Assembly (NCBI GenBank): GCA_963556255.1
Contig: OY744604.1
Location: 78,424,236-78,488,235, forward strand
Direction: 5' to 3'
Source: Allolobophora icterica
Taxonomy: Eukaryota; Annelida; Clitellata; Crassiclitellata; Lumbricidae
Length of the DNA stretch: 64,000 bases
Below, piece by piece: positions 34,138 through 44,846 of this stretch (position 1 is its first letter; each line of letters starts with the position of its first letter). Under the pieces are notes generated by a model. The model was not told the DNA's origin, made no database searches, and saw only the letters and a list, made by a program, of their open reading frames with translations. The position numbers and the translations under genes were made by a program.

Positions 34138-34290
34138 TTTTATACACAAAATGCTGTCTTTTTAGTAAAACCTGACTGTTTCTAAGTGCCAATGAAACTC
34201 TATAACCAGAGAAAAAGGAATGAAAATGTCTATTTATACACCTCACTATTAAAGAAATTCACGAAATTTAATTAGATCTATTGCAATATT
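34138..34290 (+). repeat. Direct repeat, copy 1 (partner 34670-34820)
   Basis: ACAAAATGCTGTCTTTTTAG followed by a run of about 140 bp including CTGACTGTTTCTAAGTG recurs about 530 bp downstream with scattered differences, ending near TTAGTTAGATCCAT. Confidence 0.75.
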
Positions 34291-34669
34291 TGTGACTTGT
34301 AGTTTAATTCAATTTAACTTACCGTTGTATCACTCAACGGAGTGAGTTTTACGCGTTTAACATTGGCATCTCTTTTGACAAGCGCTACAAGATAAGTATA
34401 TGCAAATTTCCACAAATGCAATTACTTGCCGTAATAACTGCGTAGAATTCTACATAAGAATGGGAGCATGAGTTTTATTGCAGTATTTTGAGACTGCAAA
34501 AGAGCCATGTCCAGCTGCTTTTAGGCTTGCGTGTCTTTTGTGCCTGAGTAGGCCTATACATAAAAAAAATGTGCTAGGGATTGTCTGCGTAGTTGGTTGG
34601 TATTACTAAGTGTTCCCTAAAAATACCTATTGCGTTATTAAAACAACAAACCACTATAAATCGTACTAT

Positions 34670-34820
34670 TTTGTACATAAAATGTTGTCTTTGTGTAAAA
34701 TCTGACTGCTTTTAAGTGACAATGAAAGTATTTGACTACAGAAAAAAGATTCAAATGTTTTTCTATGCACCACACTATTTGAAATATTCACTAAGTTTAG
34801 TTAGATCCATAGAACAGTGG
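34670..34820 (+). repeat. Direct repeat, copy 2
   Basis: ACATAAAATGTTGTCTTTGT and then CTGACTGCTTTTAAGTG match the block at 34138-34290. The spacing suggests a tandem duplication of a unit near 530 bp, now diverged. Confidence 0.72.
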
Positions 34821-35100
34821 TGCCCAGAGTGGTGCCCAGCGTGACGCACTGGAGGCACGTGCGTCCATCCACTAAATCAAATCCACACAAGGATTAGGCA
34901 CAATCGATATTTTTGACAATTTCACTGTGTAATTTTGGTTTACCATACAGTACGTATAAATAATATCATATGATATCATATGCATGTGTTTGAGTCATTT
35001 TCAGTGTATGACCACGAGTGCAGAAAGGAGGAAACGAGAGGAGAGAGGAGTGTGCGTCCAGTTTTTAAAGCCTGCCGGCGCCCATGGTTGTGCCTTGCAT
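34821..35100. other. Spacer, nothing recognised
   Basis: No gene or repeat beyond a short GTGGTGCCCAG doublet near 34815-34840. Confidence 0.35.
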
Positions 35101-35108
35101 TCTATTTA

Positions 35109-35589
35109 GGGTCCATCCATATATCACGTACGCAAGAAGGGGGAGGGGGATTAAGCCAAATGCATGTGCTTGCGTATGCTTGCGTATGGAGGCTGGGTGG
35201 GTGGGGGTCTACTGATGATGTACGTACGCATAGGAAACGGGGTGAAACCTATAATTTGTCTATATTGGCCTTCAAATTGATTGGCCTTCAAGTGAGCCAG
35301 AGTTCAGTCTTTTCAAATATCAGGTACTACCAGGGGAAGTAGGGCTGTGAGAGAGGTGTCATTTGTATTCCACTTTAGGGTCCTTACCTCTGAACGCTAT
35401 AATTAAACTATCACACGGCTCAGCAGTGAGTCGATGAATTACTCATCCCTGAACATTCTGCAGCTGGTCTCAGAGGGGGTGCGTCAAGCGTACGTACGCA
35501 GGTGGAGGGGGAAAGTACGTGTGCGTACAGGGAGGGGCGAGGGGTTCAATTTCCCCAGATTTTTGCGTACGTAATATATGGATGGCCCC
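35109..35589 (-). mobile_element. PIF/Harbinger-like MITE, copy 2
   Basis: Ends GGGTCCATCCATATATCACG and, inverted, GGGGCCATCCATATATTACG match copies 1 and 3. The interior runs in inverted orientation relative to them (CTATATTGGCCTTCAA here versus the complement there). The left flank is TTA; the right flank is A-TTA, so the target duplication has a one-base irregularity. Confidence 0.8.
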
Positions 35590-35659
35590 ATTATATAGCT
35601 GCTCACTGTTGTCTTACTCAATGACGTGACGTTTAAAACACTTCATTGCATTAACTTAC

Positions 35660-35787
35660 GGTCTCGATTTTTATTCTGTTGACTTGCTTCAGTTGATGCT
35701 CTTTCTTTCGACTCGGAAGCTGAGGTTGTACATGATGCGACACGTCGCCTCTTTACACACTTGGCAACATCACTGTCAGCATCATTC
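35660..35787 (-). CDS. Candidate internal exon, S/E/K-rich linker
   Basis: On the minus strand a good acceptor (GTGTTTCTTGCAG/GAATG) opens a 128-bp exon that closes at a strong donor (GACC/GTAAGT). It encodes NDADSDVAKCVKRRRVASCT then SASESKERASTEASQQNKNR: a short basic cluster and a polar, probably disordered linker. It starts in phase 2 and ends in phase 1. A phase-1 end could join the alternative acceptor of the F-box-like exon at 21978, which would require an intron of 13.7 kb. No domain is recognisable, so assignment to that gene is inference. Confidence 0.45.
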
Positions 35788-35905
35788 CTGCAAGAAACAC
35801 ACCAACCGATTGTCAGTAAATGTTGAGCAAATCGAAGTATATCTATAGCGCGTTGGAAAGGTAAACCCCTACGACAAAATCTTTGATGATTCCCAGGAAT
35901 AATCA
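35788..35905 (-). repeat. Block shared with 59840-59985
   Basis: The minus-strand sequence leading into the 35787 acceptor (CTGACAATCGGTTGG...TTTCTTGCAG) resembles CCGACAATCGATTGGTATTT then CTTGCAA at 59.9 kb. There the AG is lost. This could be a shared intron end or an old dispersed repeat. Confidence 0.5.
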
Positions 35906-35909
35906 AAAC

Positions 35910-37137
35910 TGTATTTAATCAAAGAAGCAATAGAAACTTTGGACTTAAAAAGAAAGAAGCTTCAGAGTCTTGGAACTGTATATTTTACATCACACAATGG
36001 ACTTTTTGTCTCATATTTCGTATTGACACAGCTTGACGAAGTGTCACATGGTGTCACACAAGAGTGACCTTATGAAACAAACATTATATTGTAGACAGAA
36101 CATTTTCAGGAAAACTCGCTAAAGAAATTTCGAGTATCCAATGGCCTTGATAAGCGTCCCCGTATCGGTACTCATGAGGTTGAAAGACATTGCTCCGAGC
36201 TTGAGGCTCACTGCAAATCGCACAACCTCATTATTTTTCCTTGGCTTTCAAGCACTTGGATATATCTAATTGCATCTTCTCGTGGTGGCTGACTACCGCG
36301 CCTCAAATTCACATTTCGGTGGGACCGTGAGCGTTTTACAAATTTCATTATTAATATTAGTAATAATAATGATTATTATTACCATCGTTATCATCATCAT
36401 CACCCCTTTCACCAATTGCTATCATGTCTTCTTTTCCACCACCATCATCATTATCATCATCATTTTCATAATTATTATGACACATATTAGATCATTGTAT
36501 GTAGAATATAATTTTATATGAACGCAACATGGTCATCATTTCATCTTTCTCATAGCGGCCTCTGTCTCCATTTTATTGCTGCGGCAGTAGCTTGAGTACG
36601 AGTACCTTCCTAACTAATATCCATTATTTATTCTTTAGAACTACTGTCGCTTGCATATATTCAATCCTATTATAGCATACGCCTTCTGATAGCTTCATTT
36701 TTTCTAAACTGTCATTAACCTAAAAAAAACTGAAAGCAAATTAAATTGTGTATCTCTTAGGATTTGACATCATTATAGTAACGCTATCATCGGCATCATT
36801 CCCGTAAGAATCATACTCATCCTCATAATTACAAATCGTTATCATCTCCGTCATCAGAATTTGTTGGGATCGTAGCTAATACATCACACCTGCATATCCC
36901 TTGCCCCTGTCTCTTTCCATCACAGCGCACTCCTTCCGACGTATCCGCTTCAGGTAGAATTTCCACCTCAAGCGAGCCCCCACCAACCTCCGACTAAAAC
37001 AACAAATTACTTGTATTATTTTGGACCAGTACAGAAGATACATTATACAACAAACCGAAATGAAGACATAACAGATACGAGACGGGAAATTATGCTACTC
37101 TGCTTCGAAGGCATGAATGGGTTTGTGGTTTTATGAT
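35910..37137. other. Intergenic or intronic stretch with imperfect triplet tracts
   Basis: Imperfect ATT/ATC tracts occur at about 36340-36480 and scattered CATCAT near 36780-36860. No gene was recognised. Confidence 0.45.
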
Positions 37138-37461
37138 TTATATTCGTTTTAGGCTGGACAGTTTCTGCGTAGTTAAACGAATTTTATTGGCCAATATTCT
37201 GGTCTCTTTATGCAACTGTGCATCTAATATGCAATTCTCATACAAGTAATGTAATACTTCAGTAATGTATACCGTGCTTGCTGAATATCCAGACTTCACA
37301 CTGTCCACATAGGCCGTCGTAATCGCAAGCTCCTGATGTCTACAGTGCTCAAAAAAGCTAAGTCGTAATATACGCAAGCGCTCAGCCAAAAACAAAATCG
37401 ACGACATCCGTGTGGTAGGTCTAGTGTCAAGTATAGATTCAAAAGTCAGAATTGTGTCCAC
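37138..37461 (-). CDS. Unrecognised helical ORF, possible exon
   Basis: The minus-strand frame reads SSILFLAERLRILRLSFFEH, then YSASTVYITEVLHYLYENC and KETRILANKIRLTTQKL to a stop. It is predicted helical, has no known motif, and starts without an ATG context. An acceptor CATCAG/GAGCTT inside it would be phase 0 and match the donor of the upstream exon at 37561. Either a real exon or chance; I cannot decide. Confidence 0.3.
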   Translation of the reverse strand: MDTILTFESILDTRPTTRMSSILFLAERLRILRLSFFEHCRHQELAITTAYVDSVKSGYSASTVYITEVLHYLYENCILDAQLHKETRILANKIRLTTQKLSSLKRI

Positions 37462-37560
37462 ACATAGTCATAAGTAATTATTAAGATTAACGAATGAACA
37501 AGGTAAGTCTATGACAACTAGTCCTTGTTAATCTGGAACGTTGCACTTGAAGTTAATGCA

Positions 37561-38007
37561 AAATACCTTCGAACTTCGGTTGCTATCGGCTGGCGAGTAG
37601 CTTTCGGGGAGCCGGTCTTGCAGATACATCCCGCCGTTATTGGAAAGGCTCAGGCGACCGGGGTCAGAGGTCTCGAATTTGGCTGACTGCAGCCCACTCG
37701 TTGACTGACTGGGACCGGAAGGATCTACTGTGCTATACCGGGTTGATGACATGCGTCCCTCGCTCGACCTCAAGCCATCTGAGGACTGGTTGGGAGCGGC
37801 TGTCATGGATGTTTCGGCCACAACGCCAGTCGACTGTCGCGGAAGAGATTGGTGACGGGATGAAAAGCTCCCCGCCGACTGTCCTGGAGGGTTCTCGATA
37901 TCTGGAGCAGGAGAGCCAGAGAGGACGACTTGAAAACCCTCAACCCCGGTGGCCTGAATGCTTCCATCGACCGTCCCAAGGGACATTCTATCGGACTCCA
38001 TCTTAAA
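37561..38007 (-). CDS. Candidate exon, Ser/Thr/Gly/Pro-rich
   Basis: Minus-strand exon with an upstream TTGCAG/GAAATC acceptor and an early ATG (MESDRMSLGTVDG). It encodes a low-complexity polar chain (SSRHQSLPRQSTGVVAETS, STRYSTVDPSGPSQSTSG) and ends ADSNRSSK at a weak donor AAG/GTATTT in phase 0. No stop occurs over 150 codons. It may be the N-terminal region of the minus-strand gene whose last exons lie at 20.3-22 kb. Confidence 0.42.
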
Positions 38008-38022
38008 CTTGATTTCCTGCAA

Positions 38023-38490
38023 CTTCTAAGTGATGATCATGCCTTCGCCTCTTGAGATATATTCGCTTCAATCCGAGTATTTTTAAAGTAAATATTCATA
38101 AGCTGCCCGCCGATATCGTAGTAGCCATACACATGACGTAATCGAATTATGATTACGTAAATTTTCAAATGTGGACGAATGCAAATCTAATTAATCTCAT
38201 TGAGTGCAGTAAGAATAAGGTAGTTTTGAATCAATAGATACAGAGCAAATTCTGCTCTTACACACACCAAATTGAAATCAGCAGCTTAGGTTTGGGCAGG
38301 CTTAGGCACTGTAGAATATTTTATTGCTCATCATTCATTCATTGTTTCCGCTTTCCCATTTAATATTATCTTCTACGGGGTAATCGTATATACAGGACTC
38401 TACATTATATTAAAAGACTCGAAGACGCTCAAGGAAATGGCCGAACACTTTGGAAATCCCTTAACACGCTACTCACCCCAACTCAAGACA
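38023..38490. other. Spacer, nothing recognised
   Basis: AT-rich sequence without a feature. If the 38007 exon is internal, this is intronic. Confidence 0.35.
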
Positions 38491-38491
38491 C

Positions 38492-38527
38492 CTAAGTAAG
38501 TAAGTAAGTAAGTAAGTAAATAAGTAA
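38492..38527. repeat. TAAG tetranucleotide microsatellite
   Basis: About nine copies of AAGT/TAAG, immediately before LINE sequence. Confidence 0.85.
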
Positions 38528-38565
38528 TCTTTTATTAGTACAAGACAAACGCTCATACGTTACGC

Positions 38566-40560
38566 TCATACCTCCCCGCTCATGTCTCCAGACATTCTCC
38601 TTGATGACTTTGAGAATAAACTAGACTTGATTCTCGAATCGACGAAAGATGTGCCGATGTCGGAATTCTCAGCTCTACCAACTCTTGCCCATTCATTGTG
38701 AAAGTTCGATGAAGTCACAACTGCCGAAGTTAGAAAACTTATAGACGATTCTTCGACCAAGCAGTGCGAATTGAACTCTGCAACTTTCTGGCTGCTTAAA
38801 TCTCTCTAAACTTTCGCTCTGAACCTCGCCTTCTTCATCAATTACTCAGGCGTCGTTACTGGCTAGGGGCCTACACAGAAACATTCGGCCTCGTGTCAAG
38901 AAACCGGGACTCGATCCGACAGACTCGGTCAGCTGTCATCCCAGCTTGAATTTGTCCTAGTCGAACATTTTATTCACAAGCAATTATCCGAATAGCGTCG
39001 TCTGCTTCCGCTCACACAATATAATTTCTGTCGCCATCACTCTACTGAAAGCGCAATCATCAAAGCCTACACCGATATTGTTCTGGCCCTCGACTCTGGA
39101 TAATTTTATATCACCGCTCTAATACTATGGATTTCTCCGATGCCTTTGACTGTGTGGACCAAACCATTCTGCTTAAAATCATGCAAGTAGGCCTACAGTT
39201 AGGTTACTGCCTGAGCTATTCAGTGTCTCATTCCTTTCCTTGAGATCTCACAGTGTCAAACTCATCGAAAATCTTTTCTCTGCTCTTCGGCGTACCCCAT
39301 TGATCCATTCTCGGTCCACTTCTCTTTATTCTATACACTCCAATATTGCTAACATGTCATCAAAGGCACGATCTCATGATTCACCTATATGCTGACGACG
39401 CCCAGCTCGACATACGGCTCTCTGGAAAGAACATTGGTAACATCAATATCAAAATCGCGGCATGCATCGGTAATATTCAATCCTAGTGAGCAACCATGCG
39501 TCTGAAACTAAATGCCAGTAAAACAGAACTCATCTAGTTCGACCATGGAAAGAGCTCGGATGACGATAAGCTAATGAAAACCCTTAACCTCAACTCAAAC
39601 TGTACTCTTCCACCTTCCGACGTGGTCCGCGACCTCGGTATAACGTTAGACTGCAATCTTAACATGACTCATCGCATTTCTTCCATTGCCAGAGCATGCT
39701 ACTACCACCTTCGCCGAATTCGGAAAGTGAAACGCTGCCTAAACAAAACGTGCCTCGGTATTCTTGTTCAAGACCTTGTCATCTCTCGCCTCGACTACTG
39801 CAACTCTGTTCTATCTGGTCTTCTCTCGTCGACATTATGACTTCAATCATTCTGTTCTTCACACGGCCGCTCGTCTACTAGAAGGTCTTTGTCCTAGAGA
39901 TCACATCACACCATTCCTGCAACAGCTACACTGGCTTCCAAATCCGTGCCCGTATCGCCTTTAAAAAATCTCCCTCCTCATATACCATATTCACTCTGAA
40001 ACCTGTCACTCGTACATGGCATCCTACAAAATCCAGAGGACTCCTATCGGCCGCGCGAGGGGATTATACCGTACTTCGCACCAACCGGAAGTTTGGTAGT
40101 CGTGCCTTCTCGGTCTCAGGACCTATAGAATGGAACAGTCTTCCAAGTACAGTCCGTCAATGCACATCTGTTGCTCAATTTAAATCTAAATTAAAAACTC
40201 ATCTATTCACATTGTCCTGTGACTAGAAATTCGTGCAAGACTTGTCTGGTTAAAGCCCGCTATAGATCTCTAGTTGCATTTAGTTGCACTGTACATAAAA
40301 GCTAACTCTACTTGACCAGGTCCTCTGCCTGTCATAATCAGACTGTATACCCTAGACAAAAAATGATACGTGGAGTCGTTATTTTGCGGAGTCTCTGTTG
40401 GCACTCAGACCTCGACTGAAAACTCATCTCTTTTAGGACTTGTTTCCTCCATAGACTATCTCTGTGTCTCCGGGTTTTCGACCGGAATTACCCTAGAATT
40501 TGGCTTAGTAGGAATCATTGCCTGATGCCTAGAGCATTGTTACAGTGGCGCCATGGTAGT
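38566..40560 (+). pseudogene. CR1/L2-type LINE, decayed RT ORF
   Basis: Broken plus-strand frames read HHSTESAIIKAYTDIVLALD near 39040, MDFSDAFDCVDQTILLKIM near 39130, YADDAQLDI near 39390, MRLKLNASKTELI near 39495, VVRDLGITLDCNLNMTHRIS and ISRLDYCNSVLSGL near 39620-39820, and FGSRAFSVSGPIEWNSLPS near 40090. The catalytic YADD is still visible but many stops separate the blocks. A second short LINE end (LRPRLKTHLF) follows near 40405. Confidence 0.85.
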
Positions 40561-41470
40561 TCTCGTGTTATTATAATTATCTTGGCAATAATCTTCTGAG
40601 AGATTTGCTAGTCGGGCAAGAATAATTGGAATGACTTGAACGCGCCTGATATGAATGGATTCGACATTTAATTTAATCGACTGTAAACGAAGTCGAACCT
40701 TCAGCCAAAGAACAACCCTATCGCATTCCAGAAGAACAACCACAGGAATCAGGGATCTAGAATTTATGCTATGTGAAAGAGAGTTTTATTGGCGATCACG
40801 ATCTGAAACCCAAGGCATCCCACAAGACATTGCATTCAGGTTAACTGCACTACTTTCAAAATAGTATTATTCCGGAATCTATCCGCACTTCTGGGTTCTT
40901 ATTATTCTACCGTTCTCGACTCAATACGATTTTCTTTCAGCATACCGATCCACATTTCCCTGCCTCTGTGTCTTGTTGGATTGACTCCTGGAAATAATTT
41001 ACAGTCTTTCTGAAGTCCCATCGAGTGACGCAAGTGCATTATTTTAATAACAGCGTTTTCGATGTGCTAAACTTAGATTACATTATATTAACGGAGCAGA
41101 CATGCAAAGGAAATGAAGGACTGTTCAGCTGAGATGCCAATACAGCCACAGCAATCCAACAGGATGAAACAAGATGACACCGTTTTAACATCCCAACTTA
41201 CCTTTGAACTAACTTCACGATCAACAAAGGATGGAGGACCAGCCGCAGTAGGCCTATATAGTAATTGTAGTGTAATCCGACATCTGTAAAGCGCAATCCT
41301 ATTTACTAACGGTCTCTCCGTCCAAGAACTAACCCGGCGTATGTTGCTTAATCTATACAATTTAAATGCATAATCAGGATACCATTTTAATTTCTACATG
41401 AATGTCTGCATGTATAGCCACACTGTCATAGTCTTTAGGTGTCTGTGTCCAGTCAGAGCATATATATATA
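40561..41470. other. Intergenic stretch, nothing recognised
   Basis: No gene or delimited repeat was seen; one TAGGCCTA occurs near 41250. Confidence 0.4.
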
Positions 41471-41479
41471 TAGTGGCAG

Positions 41480-41995
41480 TGTCCGTAGAGACAGACTGAT
41501 GGCGTTCCCCGCTCAACATCCACTGAAATCTCCTGGAACAGGTTTCCAATGGATCGCGCGTTGCATCCGTTGTCCAGCTTCCAAAATCCGATATAAACTT
41601 CAGTTCTTCTCGGCTCCAAGCACCGCGGGTCTCCATATCGACCGCTTCAAAGGCATGGGCAGTTGGGCACTAGCGTTGGCGGAGTACACAGCACGCGATC
41701 TGCGACTTCGCCGGCTCTGTTGGATGTGTGAGCAGATGAAGAATGGCGTAGGTGTCGCGTACTGTCACATCTCATGCCAGACACCGCCCACGTGACCAAT
41801 TGATGAGTTTGACACCGTCTGGATATATTCCGTTGGGATTTTCTCTCTGCTTGGCGCTCTCCAGATGGTGTTTCTCGCCGCTTCTTCTGCAAAAACCATT
41901 CTGTGGACTCCTTTGCGTCGATTTTTTCTCCGCAGTGGTGAAGCAAATGCAGCTTACAAAGTGTCGCACCTAGCGTCAAGTGTATAATGTAAAAG
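41480..41995 (-). pseudogene. LINE C-terminal region, downstream half (family Y)
   Basis: The minus strand reads YPDGVKLINWSRGRCLAWDV then DTYAILHLLTHPTEPAKSQI, and finally ESTGAWSREELKFISDFGSW-type residues (41640-41580) with RDPLETCSRRFQWMLSGER. This matches the C-terminal part of LINE ORFs in which PDG-x3-PW-x-G-x2-LxWDVT is followed by GAW-x5-KF. The preceding part lies at 44115-43860, separated by about 1.9 kb of insertions. Confidence 0.7.
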
Positions 41996-42142
41996 GTGGT
42001 CATGTGAATGCTCTCTTAGGATCGTTAGCCCTCATTTCTATGCCTTTATCCACTGTTGGACCTGGTATCAGTTGTGCGCCCAGCAAGATTATCTCGAAGG
42101 GCGTATTGTTAAACTTGTGAAATACTCTGGCTTTTTCTTATC

Positions 42143-42155
42143 GTTATTATTATTA

Positions 42156-42247
<92 letters not shown>

Positions 42248-42320
42248 TATTATTGTAATTATTATGGTTATTAGTATAAAAATTATTATTATTATTGATA
42301 TTATTATTATTTATTATTAT
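42143..42320. repeat. ATT microsatellite
   Basis: A nearly pure ATT array from about 42150 to 42260, then a degenerate continuation to 42320. The flanks GCCCAGCAAGATTATCTCGA (about 42079) and GCTCAGCAAGGTCATCTCGA (about 42391) form a direct repeat around it. Confidence 0.9.
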
Positions 42321-42439
42321 TTTTATGCCCCAAGGTACATATGATCCCTCGGGGACTTGAATATTAATTAACAGAAAACGAAGTGGTGCGCTCAGCAAGG
42401 TCATCTCGAAGGAGATAATATTAAATAATAATAATGATG

Positions 42440-43700
42440 CTGTAGCTACCCTTATCCATGCCTCGACTTGACCATTGCTGCTCGATCCTGGTGTGCCTGT
42501 CACTTTCTCTGACTGCTCGTCTTGATCGGGTTCTTCGATCTGCTGCACGTCTCATTGGTCGCCTTCCTAAACCAGTCTTGTTGTCCTCGAGACCAAGGTT
42601 TTGGTCTCGAATGTACTCGAGTTCGTTTTTAAAAGTCTTGGTCTTGGTCTTGAGGTTCAAAGTCTTGGTCCTGGTCTTGCAAGACCAAGACCAAGACTTT
42701 TGACAATACGAACAGTCATTGAACAAACCGCAAGAATTTGAAAATGTATCTAATTATTACTAATACAATTATTATGCTTTAGTATTTACACGATGTGAAT
42801 GAGGCTTTAATGTTGTTTTGGACAATTATTTTGCTTTCCGGTTATTTACCATGGAATGATTTCAAACAGACTCACGATTGGTACATTGACATCCGGTGCT
42901 TGAAAAGCTGCTTTGTGTGCCTGCGATTTCAGCATCAGTAGACCGTATTTTTTCACATGGCAGAATTTTTATGAGGCCCACAGGTCACGTCTTGGTTAGA
43001 AATTTTGAGCGAATTGGCTTTTATAAAATGCAACAGGCATTTGGAATAACATTTAGCATGAAGGACTGTTGTAAATACGAATTTGGTATTCTCTGCAGTC
43101 TGCAATAATAGAGTTGTTTTGCTTGAATAAAACAAAAGACTCATGTTTTCATTAAAATAACAAGTAGTCCGACTTGACAATTTTTTGTTTCTGGATATGA
43201 TTGTTATTTTTCGGGTCTCGGTCTTGATCTTGAGGTTCAAAGTCTTGGTCTTGGTCTTGAGGTTTAAGGTCTTGACAACAAGACTGTCCTAAACGCGCCT
43301 CTGTCTCAGCCTATATGCGAGACATACTACGCTGGCTCCCCATCTCGCAACGCGTCAACAATAGAATAGCTGCATTGATCTGGCGATGCCTTCTTGGCTG
43401 TGCCCCGGTTTACTTACGTGACCTTTGCTGTCCTGTCTCTCATGTGACTGGCCGCTGAGCCCTTCGCCCGTCTTCTACGGGTGAGCTTTTGGTTCCTCGT
43501 GCTGCAACCGCAACTAGGCCCCTACGCAGCGTCGTGCTTTCTCTGTGGTCGGCTCCTCCATCTTGAATTGCAGATACTGCCTAAGAATAGTTCGCTTATG
43601 TTTTATAAGTTACATAAGTCCAGTTTACAGTGCCGTGGTTGGGCTGGGAGCGCTTCTGAGCAGGTAACTTGAGGGGGCGCTATATTAAATGTTCAAAATG
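42440..43700 (+). pseudogene. LINE family X 3' region split by a hAT element
   Basis: Before the insertion the frame reads HCCSILVCLSLSLTARLDRV then AARLIGRLPKP; after it, LRWLPISQRVNNRIAALIW-like residues, VYLRDLCCPVSH and a decayed VVLSLWSAPPS, ending RGWAGSASEQ. The tail GGGGGCGCTATATTAAATG identifies the same family as at 3538-3852. Removing 42573-43286 and one TCCTAAAC restores continuity. Confidence 0.82.
42573..43286 (+). mobile_element. hAT element with hATC-domain relic
   Basis: The ends CAGTCTTGTTGTC and GACAACAAGACTG are exact inverted copies, and the 8-bp duplication TCCTAAAC is perfect (42565-42572 and 43287-43294). Degenerate GTCTTGGTC/GACCAAGAC repeats occupy both subterminal zones. 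The plus-strand frame at 42896-43108 reads LCVPAISASVDRIFSHGRIF then MRPTGHVLVRNFERIGFYKM, the hAT C-terminal dimerisation block (usually VPA-x-SA-x-VERxFS). Its Glu is replaced by Asp. Confidence 0.93.
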
Positions 43701-43859
43701 AATAAATATTAAATAATAATTAAAAGATGAGAAGTGGCGTAGGTGTCACTCCTCATCTTTTTATTATTATTTAATATTATTTATTATTATGTACCTAAGA
43801 TCAATCAAGAATTAAAATATAATTTTTTGAGGCCATTGGACTCTTTAATGGGCGTATTT

Positions 43860-44115
43860 TAGCTCCGGTGAAAGCCTGACAAATCACGAAAATGATTATG
43901 CCATGTCGTTTTTGCCCTCCCACTCATCTGATGCAAGAGAATCCGTGATGTCCATTGGTTTTTGCTATGGCACCGCCCTTACATGTGTAGTTTTCACATA
44001 ACGCGGTGTCTAGCCGGATGTCGGCTGCTATTCTTAGTAGCTCTCCTGACATCCGTAATCCTGCTTTTGTTATGGGAAGGTTATGAAGCCAGGCTCCTGA
44101 TTGTGGCGATTGCAC
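43860..44115 (-). pseudogene. LINE C-terminal region, upstream half (family Y)
   Basis: The minus strand reads SGAWLHNLPITKAGLRMSGE then LRIAADIRLDTALCENYTCK and HHGFSC. S-G-A-W-L-x-x-L-P with a later C-x-x-C/H-G-x-S-C zinc-knuckle-like motif is typical of the region after RT in a LINE group with long C-termini. It continues on the far side of the insertions at 41995-41480. Confidence 0.72.
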
Positions 44116-44439
44116 AGCTTACAATCTGGCTTTAACAGATTTAACAGATAAGCCTTGAAGTGCATGCGAGATCTGTGCGCTGTCCCATTTTCATTGTACA
44201 TATTTCTATTCGATGGGAGGTGGTGCTTTCGATCTCGAGGACCATGAACCAGAAGGCTCTTTTAGAAATGGATCTGTGAACTTTACAGCGACATCGTACA
44301 GCAGTTGGTCTTGAAGGCTTCGCGTGCCAGCGACTTATGCAAAAAAGCGGAAGGGTTACTAGCATATATCGGCTCTGCGACTGCCCAGGTCACCGTTTCT
44401 CACAGGCAAAGATGCCTGGATCCACTAATCGTCGCTCCA

Positions 44440-44572
44440 CGAAATCGATTTCAAATTACCCCCGGGGGTAACTTGAAATCGATTTCAGATTACTCCCCGG
44501 TAATCTGAACGCGATTTCAAGTTAATGGGGGGTAATTTGAAATGGGGGTTATCTGAAATCGCTACACCGGCG
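44440..44572. repeat. Palindrome cluster built on GATTTCAAATTACCCC
   Basis: Within 130 bp the motif GATTTCA(A/G)(A/G)TTACCCC occurs about five times in alternating orientation: TTTCAAATTACCCCCGGGGG then TAACTTGAAATCGATTTCAG, ATTACTCCCCGGTAATCTGA, TAATGGGGGGTAATTTGAAA, and GGGGGTTATCTGAAATCG. It can fold into several alternative hairpins. It looks like a tiny element or the fused ends of one. Confidence 0.7.
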
Positions 44573-44737
44573 GCTCTTTTGCGCTTGGAACTTTAACCTT
44601 CACTAGGGCTCTCCAGATGATATCATTCAACGCAAAATGACGCACCGCTCTTCCCACCGATCGTCTACAAACCAACCCGTGGTGCCCACCCGGATCAGCG
44701 ATCTCTCCGCACTGGCACTGATGCGGCGCACAGAGGT

Positions 44738-44846
<109 letters not shown>

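Noticed and set aside
37701..38006. Plus-strand frame opposite the Ser/Thr-rich exon
   Set aside because: The minus-strand frame is longer, has splice signals and a more protein-like composition.
42072..42548. Poly-Ile and poly-Asn frames
   Set aside because: Shadows of the ATT microsatellite; the same applies to the poly-Tyr frame at 44637-44939.
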